Positions 30,023 through 39,435 are shown, counted from the first letter of the stretch. The stretch: DNA of 64,000 bases from JBBROS01 sp965213845 (GCA_965213845.1 CBDCAI010000004.1:1860001-1924000), one strand, 5' to 3'. Notes: generated by a model from the letters alone, not told the origin. A program made the numbers and translations.

Positions 30023-30346
30023 CTATGGCGCGAGCGGGTTCGCGATGCGGATAATCCGGCCGCGATCGGTCGACCGGGCGTCGTCATCGACCGCGGTGAC
30101 ATAGAGGCTGCGTCCATCCGGGCTGATCGCGAGATTGGTGTGATGCTGGGACGGCACGTCGACCAGCTTCAGAAGACGGCCGGCGGGTGACAGGATCGCA
30201 ACGCCGCCTTCCGGAAAGAGCAGGCCGGTCGCGGCGATGGAGGGCCCTGGTTGCCCCGTATCAGCGGCACACAGGCTTCCCATGGCCAGAACCAGGCCTG
30301 AGAGGGTGATGACGATCGCTCCACAGCGGCGACATGCTGCCCTCAT
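30023..30346 (-). CDS. SMP-30/gluconolactonase-like short protein, likely truncated
   Basis: 107 residues with a signal peptide (AIVITLSGLVLAMGSLCAA) fused to one beta-propeller-like piece: GLLFPEGGVAILSPAGRLLK, VPSQHHTNLAISPDGRSLYV and GRIIRIANPLAP. The last part matches the C-terminal blade of SMP-30/gluconolactonase proteins (normally about 300 residues), so most of the propeller appears to be deleted between signal peptide and C-terminus. It neighbours another gene fragment. Confidence 0.5.
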   Translation of the reverse strand: MRAACRRCGAIVITLSGLVLAMGSLCAADTGQPGPSIAATGLLFPEGGVAILSPAGRLLKLVDVPSQHHTNLAISPDGRSLYVTAVDDDARSTDRGRIIRIANPLAP

Positions 30347-30371
30347 GCGCTTTGCCCCTCCGAGGCGTGGA

Positions 30372-30449
30372 TCAAGCCTGTCCTGCGGCGTCGAGGATGA
30401 GTCGGGTGATCGCGTCGGGTTGACTGAGGAGCAGCAGGTGGCTGGGGAT
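30372..30449 (-). pseudogene. C-terminal scrap of an alpha/beta hydrolase
   Basis: Minus-strand frame reading SHLLLLSQPDAITRLILDAA and ending at TGA 30374-30372. This looks like the catalytic-His end of an alpha/beta hydrolase (GSHLLxLSQPDxV). An in-frame TAG lies immediately upstream, so only about 25 codons remain. It lies between the SMP-30-like fragment and the PCC gene. Confidence 0.35.
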
Positions 30450-30467
30450 CTAAGCTTCCCATGCCCT

Positions 30468-31460
30468 TCAAGGGACGACCTTTGCTCTGGGCGATCCCTC
30501 AACCGGCGGACACGTCTCGAGGACGCCTTCGAAGGTCATCAGGACCGGGTTGTCTCCGGCGACGAGGCGGCCGGACCCGATGGCGCCGGTGTGGTCGACG
30601 AGGGTGATGTCGACCGCCGTGGGGGGCCCTTCGCCCGGGGTGTCTTGGCCCGGGCTGCAGCAGCCCGGAGTGTCTTGGCCTGGGCTGCAGCAGCCCGGAG
30701 TGTCTTGGCCTGGGCTGCAGCGGATGGCGCCGTGGCGGACCAGCAGCTCCGTGGCGAAGCCGGCGATGGCGGGTGCGTCCTGGAAGCGGGCCTGGTTGAT
30801 GCTGGCGACGCCGCCGTGGAGGGTGGCGCGCTGGAACCCGGCGGCGTGGCCGGCCTGTTCCAGGGCGCCGACGAGATCCTGGTTCGGGGCCAGGCGAAGG
30901 GCGAGGGCGGGGCGGGCGTTGGGCGGCGGCGGGGTTCCGGTGGCCTGCGGCTTGAACAGGTTGAAGCCGGTTTCGGGGTCCGGCTGCACCACGAAGCGGG
31001 CCCCGACGATCCCGGCACCGTGGACGGCGATGGGGGCAGCGATCATCGTTTCGTCCGGCATGACGTGGCCGCAGCCGGGGCGGCCGTCCGCCTCGGTCCA
31101 GAGCGCGTGGCAGTGGAAGAACGGCGCGCCGTCGCGGAGGCCGACGGTGACGGCCGCGACATCGAGCCGGGTGAGGCCGCCCGGGCGGCGCGTGTCGCTG
31201 TAGAAGGCGACCTGGGATCCGTCGGGCGAGAGGCCGGGAATGACGTAGGCGAAGGGGCCGAAGGCGCCGCCGATGAGCGACAGGGCGGCGGATTCGACGT
31301 GGGAGCGCTGCAGCAGGGCGGCCAGCGCGTCGAGCAGGCGGCCGCCTGCGGGCAGTGTCGCCTCGATCGGCAGCGCGCCGGCCGGGACCGCCAGGATGCG
31401 GGAGGTCGTGGGCGGGCCCGGGTGGTGGGCGAAGCGGGTTGCGCCGCCGGAGCCGATCAT
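30468..31460 (-). CDS. PCC/DUF296 domain protein with in-frame repeat
   Basis: 330 residues with two PCC-like halves: HVESAALSLIGGAFGPFAYV in the first, and LHGGVASINQARFQDAPAI in the second. PCC domains occur in AT-hook DNA-binding proteins and as stand-alone bacterial proteins of unknown function. A Cys-Ser-Pro-Gly-Gln-Asp-Thr-Pro-Gly repeat interrupts the second half. It overlaps the start region of the acyl-CoA ligase gene by 4 bp, with the ligase upstream on the same strand in the order ligase... PCC. Confidence 0.75.
   Translation of the reverse strand: MIGSGGATRFAHHPGPPTTSRILAVPAGALPIEATLPAGGRLLDALAALLQRSHVESAALSLIGGAFGPFAYVIPGLSPDGSQVAFYSDTRRPGGLTRLDVAAVTVGLRDGAPFFHCHALWTEADGRPGCGHVMPDETMIAAPIAVHGAGIVGARFVVQPDPETGFNLFKPQATGTPPPPNARPALALRLAPNQDLVGALEQAGHAAGFQRATLHGGVASINQARFQDAPAIAGFATELLVRHGAIRCSPGQDTPGCCSPGQDTPGCCSPGQDTPGEGPPTAVDITLVDHTGAIGSGRLVAGDNPVLMTFEGVLETCPPVEGSPRAKVVP
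30641..30720. repeat. 30-bp tandem repeat inside PCC gene
   Basis: Units start at 30641, 30671 and 30701 with TGTCTTGGCC and continue to CAGCCCGGAG; the third is cut at 20 bp. Copies differ by one base. They are in frame and encode a 10-residue unit rich in Cys, Ser, Pro, Gly and Gln. Confidence 0.92.
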
Positions 31461-33127
31461 GGCGAGGCCGCTGGTGACGGGGCAGGCTGCGATCGTGCGG
31501 GGGCCGCGGCGCGGGCTTCCAGCTCGGCCCGGATGATCTTCTTGGTGATCTTGCCGTAGGCGGATTTCGGCAGGCTGTCCCAGAACACCACTTGGCGGGG
31601 CAGCTTGTAGCGGGTGACCTGGCCGGCCAACCAGGCCAGCAGCTCGGGCCCGGTCAGCGCCGCCCCGTGGCGCAGCACGCAGACGGCGACGCCGGCCTCG
31701 CCCCAGAGCGGGTCGGGCATGCCCAGGATGGCGACCTCGTCGACGGCCGGGTGGGTGAGGATCTTCTCCTCGATCTCACGCGGATAGACGTTGGAGCCGC
31801 CGGAGATGTACATGTCGGAGGCACGGCCGGTGATGAACAGGAATCCCTCGGCGTCGACATGGCCCAGGTCGCCGGTGCGGAACCAGCCGTCGCGGAACGA
31901 CTTCGCGTTCGCCTCGGGGTTGTCGTAGTAGCCGGCGAAGACGGCGGGGCCGCAGACGCAGATCTCGCCGGTCTCGAAGGGCGCGACCTCGTGGCCCGTA
32001 TCGTCCTGGATCGAGACCTGCATGCCGGTGCGTTCGTAGCCGGCGGTGCCGGGCCGGGCGCCCGGGCCGTCCTCGGCGTGGTGCAGGCCGGGCGGCAGGA
32101 CGGTGATGGCGCCGGTGACCTCGCCCAGGCCGAAATACTGTACCAGGACCGGACCCAGGGTCCGCAGCGCGTGCTTCTGGTCTTCGCGGTACATGGGGGC
32201 CCCGGCATAGATGACGGTGCGGAGCGAGGCGCGGTCGTGCCGGTGCACGGCGGGGTGCTCGGTGAGCAGCTTCACGATCGTGGGCACGGTGAACATGTTG
32301 GTGACGCGCCATTCGGCGACGAGGGCCCAGGCCTCCTCGGCGTCGAAGCGGTCGGACCCGGGCAGGATGCTGGGGACGCAGCGGGCGACCTGGATCAGGA
32401 AGTGGACGCCGGCGCCGTGCGAGAGGGGCGCCAGGACCAGCGAGGCGTCCTGCGGGGTCATGCCGGGCATGAGGTCGGCAATGTGATTGTTGACGACGAA
32501 GGCCATCTGGCCGTGGGTGAGCACGGAGGCCTTGGGCCGGCCGGTGGTGCCGGAGGTGAAGAAGAACCAGAGGGGGTCGTCGTGCAGGACGGCGGCGTCG
32601 GGCCGGGCCTGGCCGTCGTGCCGGGCGACGAGGTCGTCCCAGGGGTCGCCGAAGGTGGCGTGCCCGATGCCGAGGGTGCGGATGCCGGGGGTCGCGGCCT
32701 GCACCGCTTCGGCATGGGCGGTGAACTCGGCCTGGCAGACGAGGGTGGTTGCGCCTGCGGTGCGGCAGAGGTCGGCGACCTCGGCGGGGGTCTGGCGAAA
32801 GTTGGTCGGGACATAGACGGCGCCGAGGCGGAAGCAGGCGAACATCGCCTCGACCATCGCGGGGCAGTTGCGGGACTGGACCAGCACGCGGTCGCCCTTC
32901 ACGACGCCCAGGGCGGCGAGCCCGGCGGCGGCGGCATCCACCCGGCGGTCGATCTGGGCCCAGGTCCAGCGGGCGTCGCCCTGCACCAGGCCGAGCGCGG
33001 CGCCATGGCGGCGGGCGCATTGGCGCAGGAAGTGCGACAGGTTCATCACCCGGCGCGAGATGGGCAGCAGGCCGCCCCTGGGCGCGGTCGCATCCGACGC
33101 GGCTTGTGCCGGGGCGGCGGCGCTCAA
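31457..33127 (-). CDS. Acyl-CoA synthetase (AMP-dependent ligase)
   Basis: Adenylate-forming ligase of 556 residues that activates a carboxylic acid to its CoA thioester. ATP/AMP motifs: WFFFTSGTTGRPKASVLTHG, VQYFGLGEVTGAITVLP, DGWFRTGDLGHVDAEGFLF, and GRASDMYISGGSNVYPREIE. The catalytic Lys is in PKSAYGKITKKII. The 27-residue N-terminal extension suggests the start could be the internal Met of MNLSHFLRQ. Divergent from the YeeE/YedE gene across 243 bp with no recognisable gene. Confidence 0.92.
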   Translation of the reverse strand: MSAAAPAQAASDATAPRGGLLPISRRVMNLSHFLRQCARRHGAALGLVQGDARWTWAQIDRRVDAAAAGLAALGVVKGDRVLVQSRNCPAMVEAMFACFRLGAVYVPTNFRQTPAEVADLCRTAGATTLVCQAEFTAHAEAVQAATPGIRTLGIGHATFGDPWDDLVARHDGQARPDAAVLHDDPLWFFFTSGTTGRPKASVLTHGQMAFVVNNHIADLMPGMTPQDASLVLAPLSHGAGVHFLIQVARCVPSILPGSDRFDAEEAWALVAEWRVTNMFTVPTIVKLLTEHPAVHRHDRASLRTVIYAGAPMYREDQKHALRTLGPVLVQYFGLGEVTGAITVLPPGLHHAEDGPGARPGTAGYERTGMQVSIQDDTGHEVAPFETGEICVCGPAVFAGYYDNPEANAKSFRDGWFRTGDLGHVDAEGFLFITGRASDMYISGGSNVYPREIEEKILTHPAVDEVAILGMPDPLWGEAGVAVCVLRHGAALTGPELLAWLAGQVTRYKLPRQVVFWDSLPKSAYGKITKKIIRAELEARAAAPARSQPAPSPAASP

Positions 33128-33370
33128 CGCGGACCTGCGGGGCGGGGGACGGGCATGGACGCTTCCTTCGGCTTTTGCCGGAGACTACGGGGGACGCCGG
33201 TTGGGGCCAAGGCGGGCCCGGAAGGATTTGCTATGGCGCGGGCGCCGGGCAACCGGGTTTTCCACCGGGCCCGGCTTCGGCACTGGTTTGTGTCTTATCC
33301 CGAGCGGTTCCGTTGCGCCGCCGACGGAGACGTCCTTTATCTCTCGGTCTGAACGACCCGAGGTCCTGCC

Positions 33371-34543
33371 GTGTCCGGTTCCCTTTCGCTCCCCGCCCTT
33401 CCGTCGCGTTCGCGGCCGGACCCGAACCGGATCGTCATGGCCGTGGGGTTGGCGGCACTGGCCGGGCTGCTGGCGGCGGTCGTGCTGCAGCCGGGCACCA
33501 CGTGGCGGATGCCGGCGCTGGTGCTGGCCGGGACGGGGATCGGGGCGGTGTTGCTGCGGACGACGTTCGGGTTCGCCGGGGCCTTCCGTGCGGTGGTGGA
33601 GCGGGGCGACGGGTCGGGGTTCCAGGCGCATGCCGTGATGCTGGCGGTTGCGACGGTGCTGATGTTCCCGCTGCTGGCGGCGGGCCAGGTGTTCGGCGTG
33701 GCCATGGCGGGGGGCAGCACGCCGGTGGGCGTGGGGTTCGCGGTGGGCGCCCTGCTGTTCGGGGCCGGGATGCAGGTGGGCGGGGGCTGCGCCTCGGGCA
33801 CGCTGTTCTCGTTGGGTGGCGGCAATGCGCGGCTGATCGGGACGCTGGGCGGCTTCGTCGTCGGCTCCGCGCTGGGGGCGTGGCACATGGGGTTCTGGTG
33901 GTCGCTGCCCGCGCTGCCGGCGGCGACGGCGCAGGGGCTGGTCGGGTATGGCCCGGCCTTCGTCCTGCAGATGGGCGCGCTGGCGCTGCTGTTCCTGGTG
34001 GCGCGACGGTGGAGCCCGGCGTCGCGCGGCATCCCGGCCCTGGTCTGGGGCGGTGTGGCGCTGGCGGCGCTGAACGCGGTGGTGCTGCTGCTGTCGGGCA
34101 AGCCGTGGGGCGAGACGTCGGCCTTCGCGCTGTGGGGCAGCAAGGCGGCGGTGCAGCTGGGGATCGACGCGCACCTGTGGGCGTATTGGCAGCGGCCGGG
34201 CTTCGTGGGGCAGCTGGACCGGACGGTGCTGCTGGACGCGACATCGGTCATGGACGGGGCGATCCTGATCGGCGCGGCGCTGATGGCGGCGTGGACGCGG
34301 GTGTTCCGGCCGAGCCTGGGTGGCGGGGCTGGGCCGTGGCTGGGTGCGCTGCTGGGCGGGGTGGCGATGGGGTATGGGGCCCGCCTGTCGAACGGGTGCA
34401 ACATCGGCGCGTATTTCAGCGCGATCGCGGCGGGCAACCTCTCGGGTTGGGCCTGGATGGCGCTGGCCCTGGCGGGAAGCTGGGCCGGGGTGCGGCTGCG
34501 GCCGGTGTTCCGGCTGGGGGCGGCGGCGCCGACGGTATGCTGA
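33371..34543 (+). CDS. YeeE/YedE family transporter (thiosulfate-type)
   Basis: Polytopic membrane protein of 390 residues, two homologous halves. Conserved Cys in GGGCASGTLFSLGGGNARL (Cys about residue 140) and LSNGCNIGAYFSAIAAGNLS (Cys about residue 343), both characteristic of thiosulfate transporters of the TsuA/YeeE type. It starts with GTG. No sulfur-metabolism partner gene adjoins it. Confidence 0.92.
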   Translation: MSGSLSLPALPSRSRPDPNRIVMAVGLAALAGLLAAVVLQPGTTWRMPALVLAGTGIGAVLLRTTFGFAGAFRAVVERGDGSGFQAHAVMLAVATVLMFPLLAAGQVFGVAMAGGSTPVGVGFAVGALLFGAGMQVGGGCASGTLFSLGGGNARLIGTLGGFVVGSALGAWHMGFWWSLPALPAATAQGLVGYGPAFVLQMGALALLFLVARRWSPASRGIPALVWGGVALAALNAVVLLLSGKPWGETSAFALWGSKAAVQLGIDAHLWAYWQRPGFVGQLDRTVLLDATSVMDGAILIGAALMAAWTRVFRPSLGGGAGPWLGALLGGVAMGYGARLSNGCNIGAYFSAIAAGNLSGWAWMALALAGSWAGVRLRPVFRLGAAAPTVC

Positions 34544-34623
34544 TCGGCCGCCGCGCCGCCGGGAGTGGTGCCAAGCCGGGCCGGGTCGGCTAGACAGGCG
34601 GGGTCACGACCGGTCGGGGCTCG

Positions 34624-35652
34624 ATGGATACGTTGTTGCGCGGGTTCTGGTACCTCGCCGTCGCGGGGCGGGCGCTGAAGGCCGGGCGCACGATGCCGGT
34701 CACGCTGCTGAACGAGGCGCTGCTGCTGGGCCGACGCCCGGACCGCAGCGTGTTCGCGGTGTCCGAGACGTGCCCGCATCGCGGCATGCCGATGCGCCAT
34801 GGCAGCTTCGACGGTGCCGACCTGCGCTGCTGCTATCATGGCTGGAAGTTCCGCAGCAGCGACGGGTGCTGCACCGAGATCCCGTCGCTGGCGCCGGACG
34901 AGGCGACGGACCCCTCGCGCTTCCGGCTGAAGACGTTCCCGTGCCGCGAGGTGCAGGGCAATATCTGGGTGTATGTGGGCGACGGCACGCCCGGCGCGGT
35001 GCCGATGGTGCCGGGCTTCGCCGAGGATTATGCGCCGCAGGTCAGCACCACCATGCGTTTTCCCTGCGGGATCGACCTGGCGGCCACCGGGTTCTTCGAC
35101 CCCGGCCACCCCGCCTTCGTGCATACCTCGCGCTGGTGGAAGAGCAACCCGGCCGCGAATCTGCGGCTGAAGAAGAAGCACTTCGAGCCGGCAGGCCTCG
35201 GGTTCCGCATGCTGCGCCACCATCTGAAGCACGGGGCGAACCCGTATCGCATCCTGGGCGACAACGTGCACGTGGACATCGGGATCGAGCTGCCAGGGGT
35301 GCGGATCGAGCACATCGAGGGCGACCGGCACAGCGCCTGCGTCCTGGCTGTGGCGACGCCCATCACCGGCGACATCACGGACGTGCACTACCGCGGCTAC
35401 TGGACGCCGCGCTGGCTGGACCCGTTGCGGCCGCTGGCGACCTGGATGGCGCGGGACTTCCTGAACCAGGACCGGATGGTGGCGGTGAAGATGGCCGACA
35501 ACCCGGCCCCGGCGGTGCCGATGTTCGTGGGCGGGGCCGACACGCAGGTGCGCTGGTACCTTCGGTTGAAACGCGAATACCTGGCGGCGGCGGCCGAGGG
35601 GCGGGACTTCGTGAACCCGCTGCGCCCGGCCACTTTGCAATGGCGGAGCTGA
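34624..35652 (+). CDS. Rieske ring-hydroxylating-type oxygenase
   Basis: Oxygenase alpha-subunit-like protein, 342 residues. Rieske [2Fe-2S] ligands CPHRG (after VSETCPHRGMPMRHGS) and CCYHGWKF; mononuclear iron site probably in DLAATGFFDPGHPAFVH. It is followed after 4 bp by a dimethylformamidase-type subunit, implying joint action on an N-alkyl or amide-containing compound (for example N-demethylation then amide hydrolysis). This is inference from adjacency; no ferredoxin or reductase gene is alongside. Confidence 0.92.
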   Translation: MDTLLRGFWYLAVAGRALKAGRTMPVTLLNEALLLGRRPDRSVFAVSETCPHRGMPMRHGSFDGADLRCCYHGWKFRSSDGCCTEIPSLAPDEATDPSRFRLKTFPCREVQGNIWVYVGDGTPGAVPMVPGFAEDYAPQVSTTMRFPCGIDLAATGFFDPGHPAFVHTSRWWKSNPAANLRLKKKHFEPAGLGFRMLRHHLKHGANPYRILGDNVHVDIGIELPGVRIEHIEGDRHSACVLAVATPITGDITDVHYRGYWTPRWLDPLRPLATWMARDFLNQDRMVAVKMADNPAPAVPMFVGGADTQVRWYLRLKREYLAAAAEGRDFVNPLRPATLQWRS

Positions 35653-35656
35653 CGCG

Positions 35657-37792
35657 GTGACGGTCCCCCTGGTCGGGTACACCGATCGTTTCTCCGCCCG
35701 GCCCGGCGAGAGCGTCGCCGTGAAGGTGTCGAGCACGCTGGATGGCCCGTTCACGGCCGAGCTGGTCCGCATCCGCTGCGCCGACCCCAACCCGGCCGGG
35801 CCCGGCATGCGGATCGAGCCGATGATGGACCTGGGTCGCCACAGATCGGTGTTCCAGGCGGTGCAGCTCGGCTCCTGCGGGATCGTCATGTTGCCGGTGG
35901 ACGTGACGCTGCCGGATCCGTGTACGGTCGTGGTGCGGGTGCAGCCGCGCGTGCTGGACGGGCGGCCGCAGACGGTTTGGGACCTCGACGGGGTGCGCCT
36001 GTTGGCCGGGCCCGGTGGGGCGGAGCTGGTGGCGGCCGACGAGGTCTGTGCGGTGGACGCGCCGATGGTGGCGGGCGGCTGGTACGAGCTGCGCTGCGTG
36101 TTCCGGGACGGCCGGGTGCGGCTGACGCAGACGGCGCTGCAGACCAGCTGGGGCGTGGCGGACAGCGGATCGGCGGAGGGCGCCTGCTTCCTGCCGAAGC
36201 TGCGGCACCTGGTGTTCGGCGCCCGGGCGGCGGGCGCCGGCTGGACGGACGTGCTGGACGGGCGGCTGGAGGACCCGGCGATCCTGGCCGGCGCATGGGA
36301 TGAAGCGATCGACCCCGCGGTGCAGCCGGTGCTGGCCTGGTGGGATTTCTCGGCGGAGGTCGGCACGGCCGGGTTCGTCGACAGGGGTCCGAGCGGCTGG
36401 CACGGCGTGTTCGGCAACCTGCCGACCCGGGGCGTGCGGGGCTCCCGCTGGACGGGGGCGGAGATGTGCTGGCGGCACGCGCCGCGGGACTATGCGGCGG
36501 TGCATTTCCATGCGGACGACCTGGTGGACAGCGGCTGGGCCACGAGCTTCGCGGTGACGATCCCGGCGGCGCTGCGCAGCGGGGTGTATGGCGTCCGGTT
36601 GCGGGGCTCGGGGCCGGGCGGTGTTGCGGTGGAAGACTGCATCCCGCTGTATGTGCTGCCGCCGCGCGGGGCGGTGACGGCGCCGGTGGCGTTCCTGGCG
36701 AGCACCTTCACCTACCAGGCCTATGCGAACCACAGCCGGTCGAACGCGGATGCGGCCTATGTGGCGCGCCGGGCGGACTGGGGCGCCTATCCGCACAACC
36801 CGGACGAGCATGCCGACTACTCGTTCAGCACCTACAACCGGCACCCCGACGAGACCGGGCACAGCCTGTCGACGCTGCGGCGGCCGATCCTGACGATGCG
36901 GCCGGGGTTCCTGACCTTCGACGACGCCCGGGGCTCCGGCTTGCGGCACTTCCCGGCGGACAGCCACCTGACGGACTGGATGGAGGGGTGCGGCTTCACC
37001 TTCGACGTGATCACGGATCACGACCTGGACCGGGAGGGGCTGGACCTGCTGCGGGGCTACAAGGTCGTGGTGACCGGCAGCCACCCGGAGTACCACACGG
37101 CCGGCACGCTGGATGCGCTGCAGGGCTACACGGCGGGAGGCGGGCGGCTGATGTACATGGGCGGCAACGGCTTCTACTGGCGGATCGCCGTCAGCGACGC
37201 GATTCCCGACGTGATCGAGGTGCGGCGCACCGAGGGCGGCATCCGCGCCTGGGCGGCGGAACCCGGCGAGGGTCATCATCAGCTGGACGGCGCCTATGGC
37301 GGGCTGTGGCGGCGGCAGGGCCGCCCGCCGCAGGCCTTGGCGGGTGTGGGGTTCTCGGCGCAGGGCATGTTCGAGGGCAGCCACTATCGCCGCCTGCCCG
37401 TGGGGCCCGAGCAGGACTGGGTGTTCGCGGGCGTCGCGGGCGCGGTGTTCGGCGATGAGGGCCTGTCGGGCGGCGGGGCGGCGGGGTTCGAGTTGGACCG
37501 GGCGGATCGGCGGCTGGGCACGCCGCCGAACGCGGTGATCCTGGCGCGCAGCGAGGGGCACCAGGACCATTTCATCGCGGTGCCGGAGGAGATGCTGGGC
37601 CGCGTCGCCACCCTGACGGGCGAGCCCGCGGACGAGCTGATCCGGGCCGAGATGGTGTTGTTCGAGACGCAGGAGGGGGGCGCGGTGTTCGCGACCGGCA
37701 GCATCACCTGGTGCGGCAGCCTGCCGATGCGCGGCTACGACAACGACGTGTCGCGCATCACCGGCAACGTGCTCCGGCGCTTCTCCGTTTAA
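35657..37792 (+). CDS. N,N-dimethylformamidase large-subunit-like hydrolase
   Basis: 711 residues (reference large subunits are about 760). It has an N-terminal lectin-like region, then the catalytic domain: FLASTFTYQAYANHSRSNAD, TMRPGFLTFDDARGSGLRHF, FPADSHLTDWMEGCGFTFDV and YKVVVTGSHPEYHTAGTLDA. The HPE at residues 476-478 corresponds to the His-x-Glu pair that I recall as iron ligands in dimethylformamidase, and GGGRLMYMGGNGFYWRIAV follows. The small subunit gene (about 130 residues) is absent from the flanks. GTG start 4 bp after the Rieske gene. Confidence 0.85.
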   Translation: MTVPLVGYTDRFSARPGESVAVKVSSTLDGPFTAELVRIRCADPNPAGPGMRIEPMMDLGRHRSVFQAVQLGSCGIVMLPVDVTLPDPCTVVVRVQPRVLDGRPQTVWDLDGVRLLAGPGGAELVAADEVCAVDAPMVAGGWYELRCVFRDGRVRLTQTALQTSWGVADSGSAEGACFLPKLRHLVFGARAAGAGWTDVLDGRLEDPAILAGAWDEAIDPAVQPVLAWWDFSAEVGTAGFVDRGPSGWHGVFGNLPTRGVRGSRWTGAEMCWRHAPRDYAAVHFHADDLVDSGWATSFAVTIPAALRSGVYGVRLRGSGPGGVAVEDCIPLYVLPPRGAVTAPVAFLASTFTYQAYANHSRSNADAAYVARRADWGAYPHNPDEHADYSFSTYNRHPDETGHSLSTLRRPILTMRPGFLTFDDARGSGLRHFPADSHLTDWMEGCGFTFDVITDHDLDREGLDLLRGYKVVVTGSHPEYHTAGTLDALQGYTAGGGRLMYMGGNGFYWRIAVSDAIPDVIEVRRTEGGIRAWAAEPGEGHHQLDGAYGGLWRRQGRPPQALAGVGFSAQGMFEGSHYRRLPVGPEQDWVFAGVAGAVFGDEGLSGGGAAGFELDRADRRLGTPPNAVILARSEGHQDHFIAVPEEMLGRVATLTGEPADELIRAEMVLFETQEGGAVFATGSITWCGSLPMRGYDNDVSRITGNVLRRFSV

Positions 37793-37840
37793 GATGGCTT
37801 GCGTTGACGCTGGGCGGCGGTGTCGCCAAGGTCGGGACCC

Positions 37841-39373
37841 ATGTCGGACATCGCCCTAACCCCACCCATGGCCGTCCTGATCCCGCCGCGGCCGCTGACG
37901 GGCGCCGCGCGGCTCGGGATCGCGGTGTGGGTGGCCTTGGCGATCCTGTTGCTGTTCGCCGGGGCGATGACCCGGGTGGTGACGTACGACGAGGACCAGT
38001 ATGTCGCGGCCGGGGTGATGGCGCGGCACCTGCTGCCGTACCGGGACTTCGCCTACCTGCAGTCGCCGCTGTATCCTTTCGTGCTGGCGCCGCTGTTCGC
38101 GGTGACGGATGGCTGGTTCCTGCTGACGGGGCGGTTGCTGACCTTCGTGCTGTCGGTGGGGTCGGGGGCGCTGCTGTGGCGGGTGGTGCGGCGGCTGGGG
38201 GCGGGCGTCGCGGTGTCGATGGTGCTGCTGACGGCGTGCCTGGCCTCGCCGTTCCTGACGACGCCGCTGGCCAACACGCGGAACGACATCCTGCCGCTGT
38301 TCCTGATGCTGGCCGGCTGGGCGGTGCACCTTTGGGCGGTGGAGCGGTCCTGGGCGGGGCGGGTGGTGGCGGCGCTGCTGTTCGGGCTGGCGGTGGAGGC
38401 GAAGGTCTCGTTCGTGTTCGGGCCGGTCATGCTGGGGCTGCACGCGCTGTCGGCGCCGCGGCCGCGGCTGGCGCCGTACGTGCTGGGGTCGGCGCTGGCG
38501 GCGGTGCCGGCGCTGCTGTGCTGGCTGGCGGCGCCCGAGGCGTTCCGGTTCGGCGTGCTGGACTACCACCTGACCGCGCCCGGCACCTGGTATGCGGCGC
38601 AGGGGCTGGGCGAGATGCTGACGCCCTGGGACCGGCTGGAGGCGCTGGCGGACTGGGCGACGCTGGGCGGCAACCTGACGCTGTTGGTGCTGAGCGTCGC
38701 GCTGTCGCTGCTGGCGACGGCCCGCCACCGCAAGTGGAAGCGGCCGGGGCTGCTGCTGGTGGGGATGACGCTGTCGGCGCTTCTGCTGGCCTTCGTGCCG
38801 AGCCCCTCGTGGCCGATGTACTACGCGGCGCTGCCGCCGCTGCTGGCCTGCTGCATCGCGCACCTGGACCGGACGACGATCTTCCTGGCGGGGGCGGCGC
38901 GGAAGCGGGTGCTGTTCGGCGTCGCGGCGCTGCCGATTATCCCGTACCTGCTCGAGCAGTCGCTGGATGTCGTGCATCTGTTCGACCCGGCGCAGTGGGT
39001 GGGGGTGGCCGCGCATCGCAACGCGCTCGAGATCCGGGCGGCGCTGCCGGCGGGGGCGGGGGATGTGGCGACGCTGTTCCCGCATGCGGTACTCGACGCG
39101 AACCCGGTGCGGGCGGAGTTCGCGAGCGGCCCGTTCGTGTTCCGCTCGGGCGGGCAGTATTCGGCGGCGCTGCTGCAGCGGCTGCATGCGCTGTCGCCCG
39201 AGACGGTGGCGGCGGCCTTCGACCGGGCGCCGCCGGCTGCGATCTATGCCGGGCTCTATGCGCCGTCCTGGACGATTCCGATGGATGCGGCATTGACGGC
39301 CTATGCCGAGCGGCACGGCTGGCATGTGGCACGCACGGATGCGGCCGGCGGGCAGCTGTGGGTGCCGCCGTAG
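37841..39373 (+). CDS. GT-C/GT39-like polytopic glycosyltransferase
   Basis: 510-residue integral membrane protein with about 10-12 hydrophobic helices. The first periplasmic loop reads VVTYDEDQYVAAGVMARHLL with PYRDFAYLQSPLYPFVLAP. The acidic DED and the loop pattern are those of polyprenol-phosphate-dependent GT39/ArnT-like enzymes. The C-terminal third is soluble. It probably adds a sugar to a lipid or protein at the periplasmic face. Start ATG 37841. Confidence 0.78.
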   Translation: MSDIALTPPMAVLIPPRPLTGAARLGIAVWVALAILLLFAGAMTRVVTYDEDQYVAAGVMARHLLPYRDFAYLQSPLYPFVLAPLFAVTDGWFLLTGRLLTFVLSVGSGALLWRVVRRLGAGVAVSMVLLTACLASPFLTTPLANTRNDILPLFLMLAGWAVHLWAVERSWAGRVVAALLFGLAVEAKVSFVFGPVMLGLHALSAPRPRLAPYVLGSALAAVPALLCWLAAPEAFRFGVLDYHLTAPGTWYAAQGLGEMLTPWDRLEALADWATLGGNLTLLVLSVALSLLATARHRKWKRPGLLLVGMTLSALLLAFVPSPSWPMYYAALPPLLACCIAHLDRTTIFLAGAARKRVLFGVAALPIIPYLLEQSLDVVHLFDPAQWVGVAAHRNALEIRAALPAGAGDVATLFPHAVLDANPVRAEFASGPFVFRSGGQYSAALLQRLHALSPETVAAAFDRAPPAAIYAGLYAPSWTIPMDAALTAYAERHGWHVARTDAAGGQLWVPP

Positions 39374-39435
39374 ACGGTAGCCTTGTTCCGCTGGACGTGT
39401 TACCGCGCGGCGCGCAACGCCCTTAGGGAACCCCG

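Noticed and set aside
30641..30720. CRISPR array
   Set aside because: The 30-bp units are contiguous without spacers and lie in frame within a protein gene; it is a tandem repeat.
33128..33370. A gene between the acyl-CoA ligase and the YeeE/YedE gene
   Set aside because: No frame has a start, ribosome-binding site and natural composition together; treated as a divergent control region.
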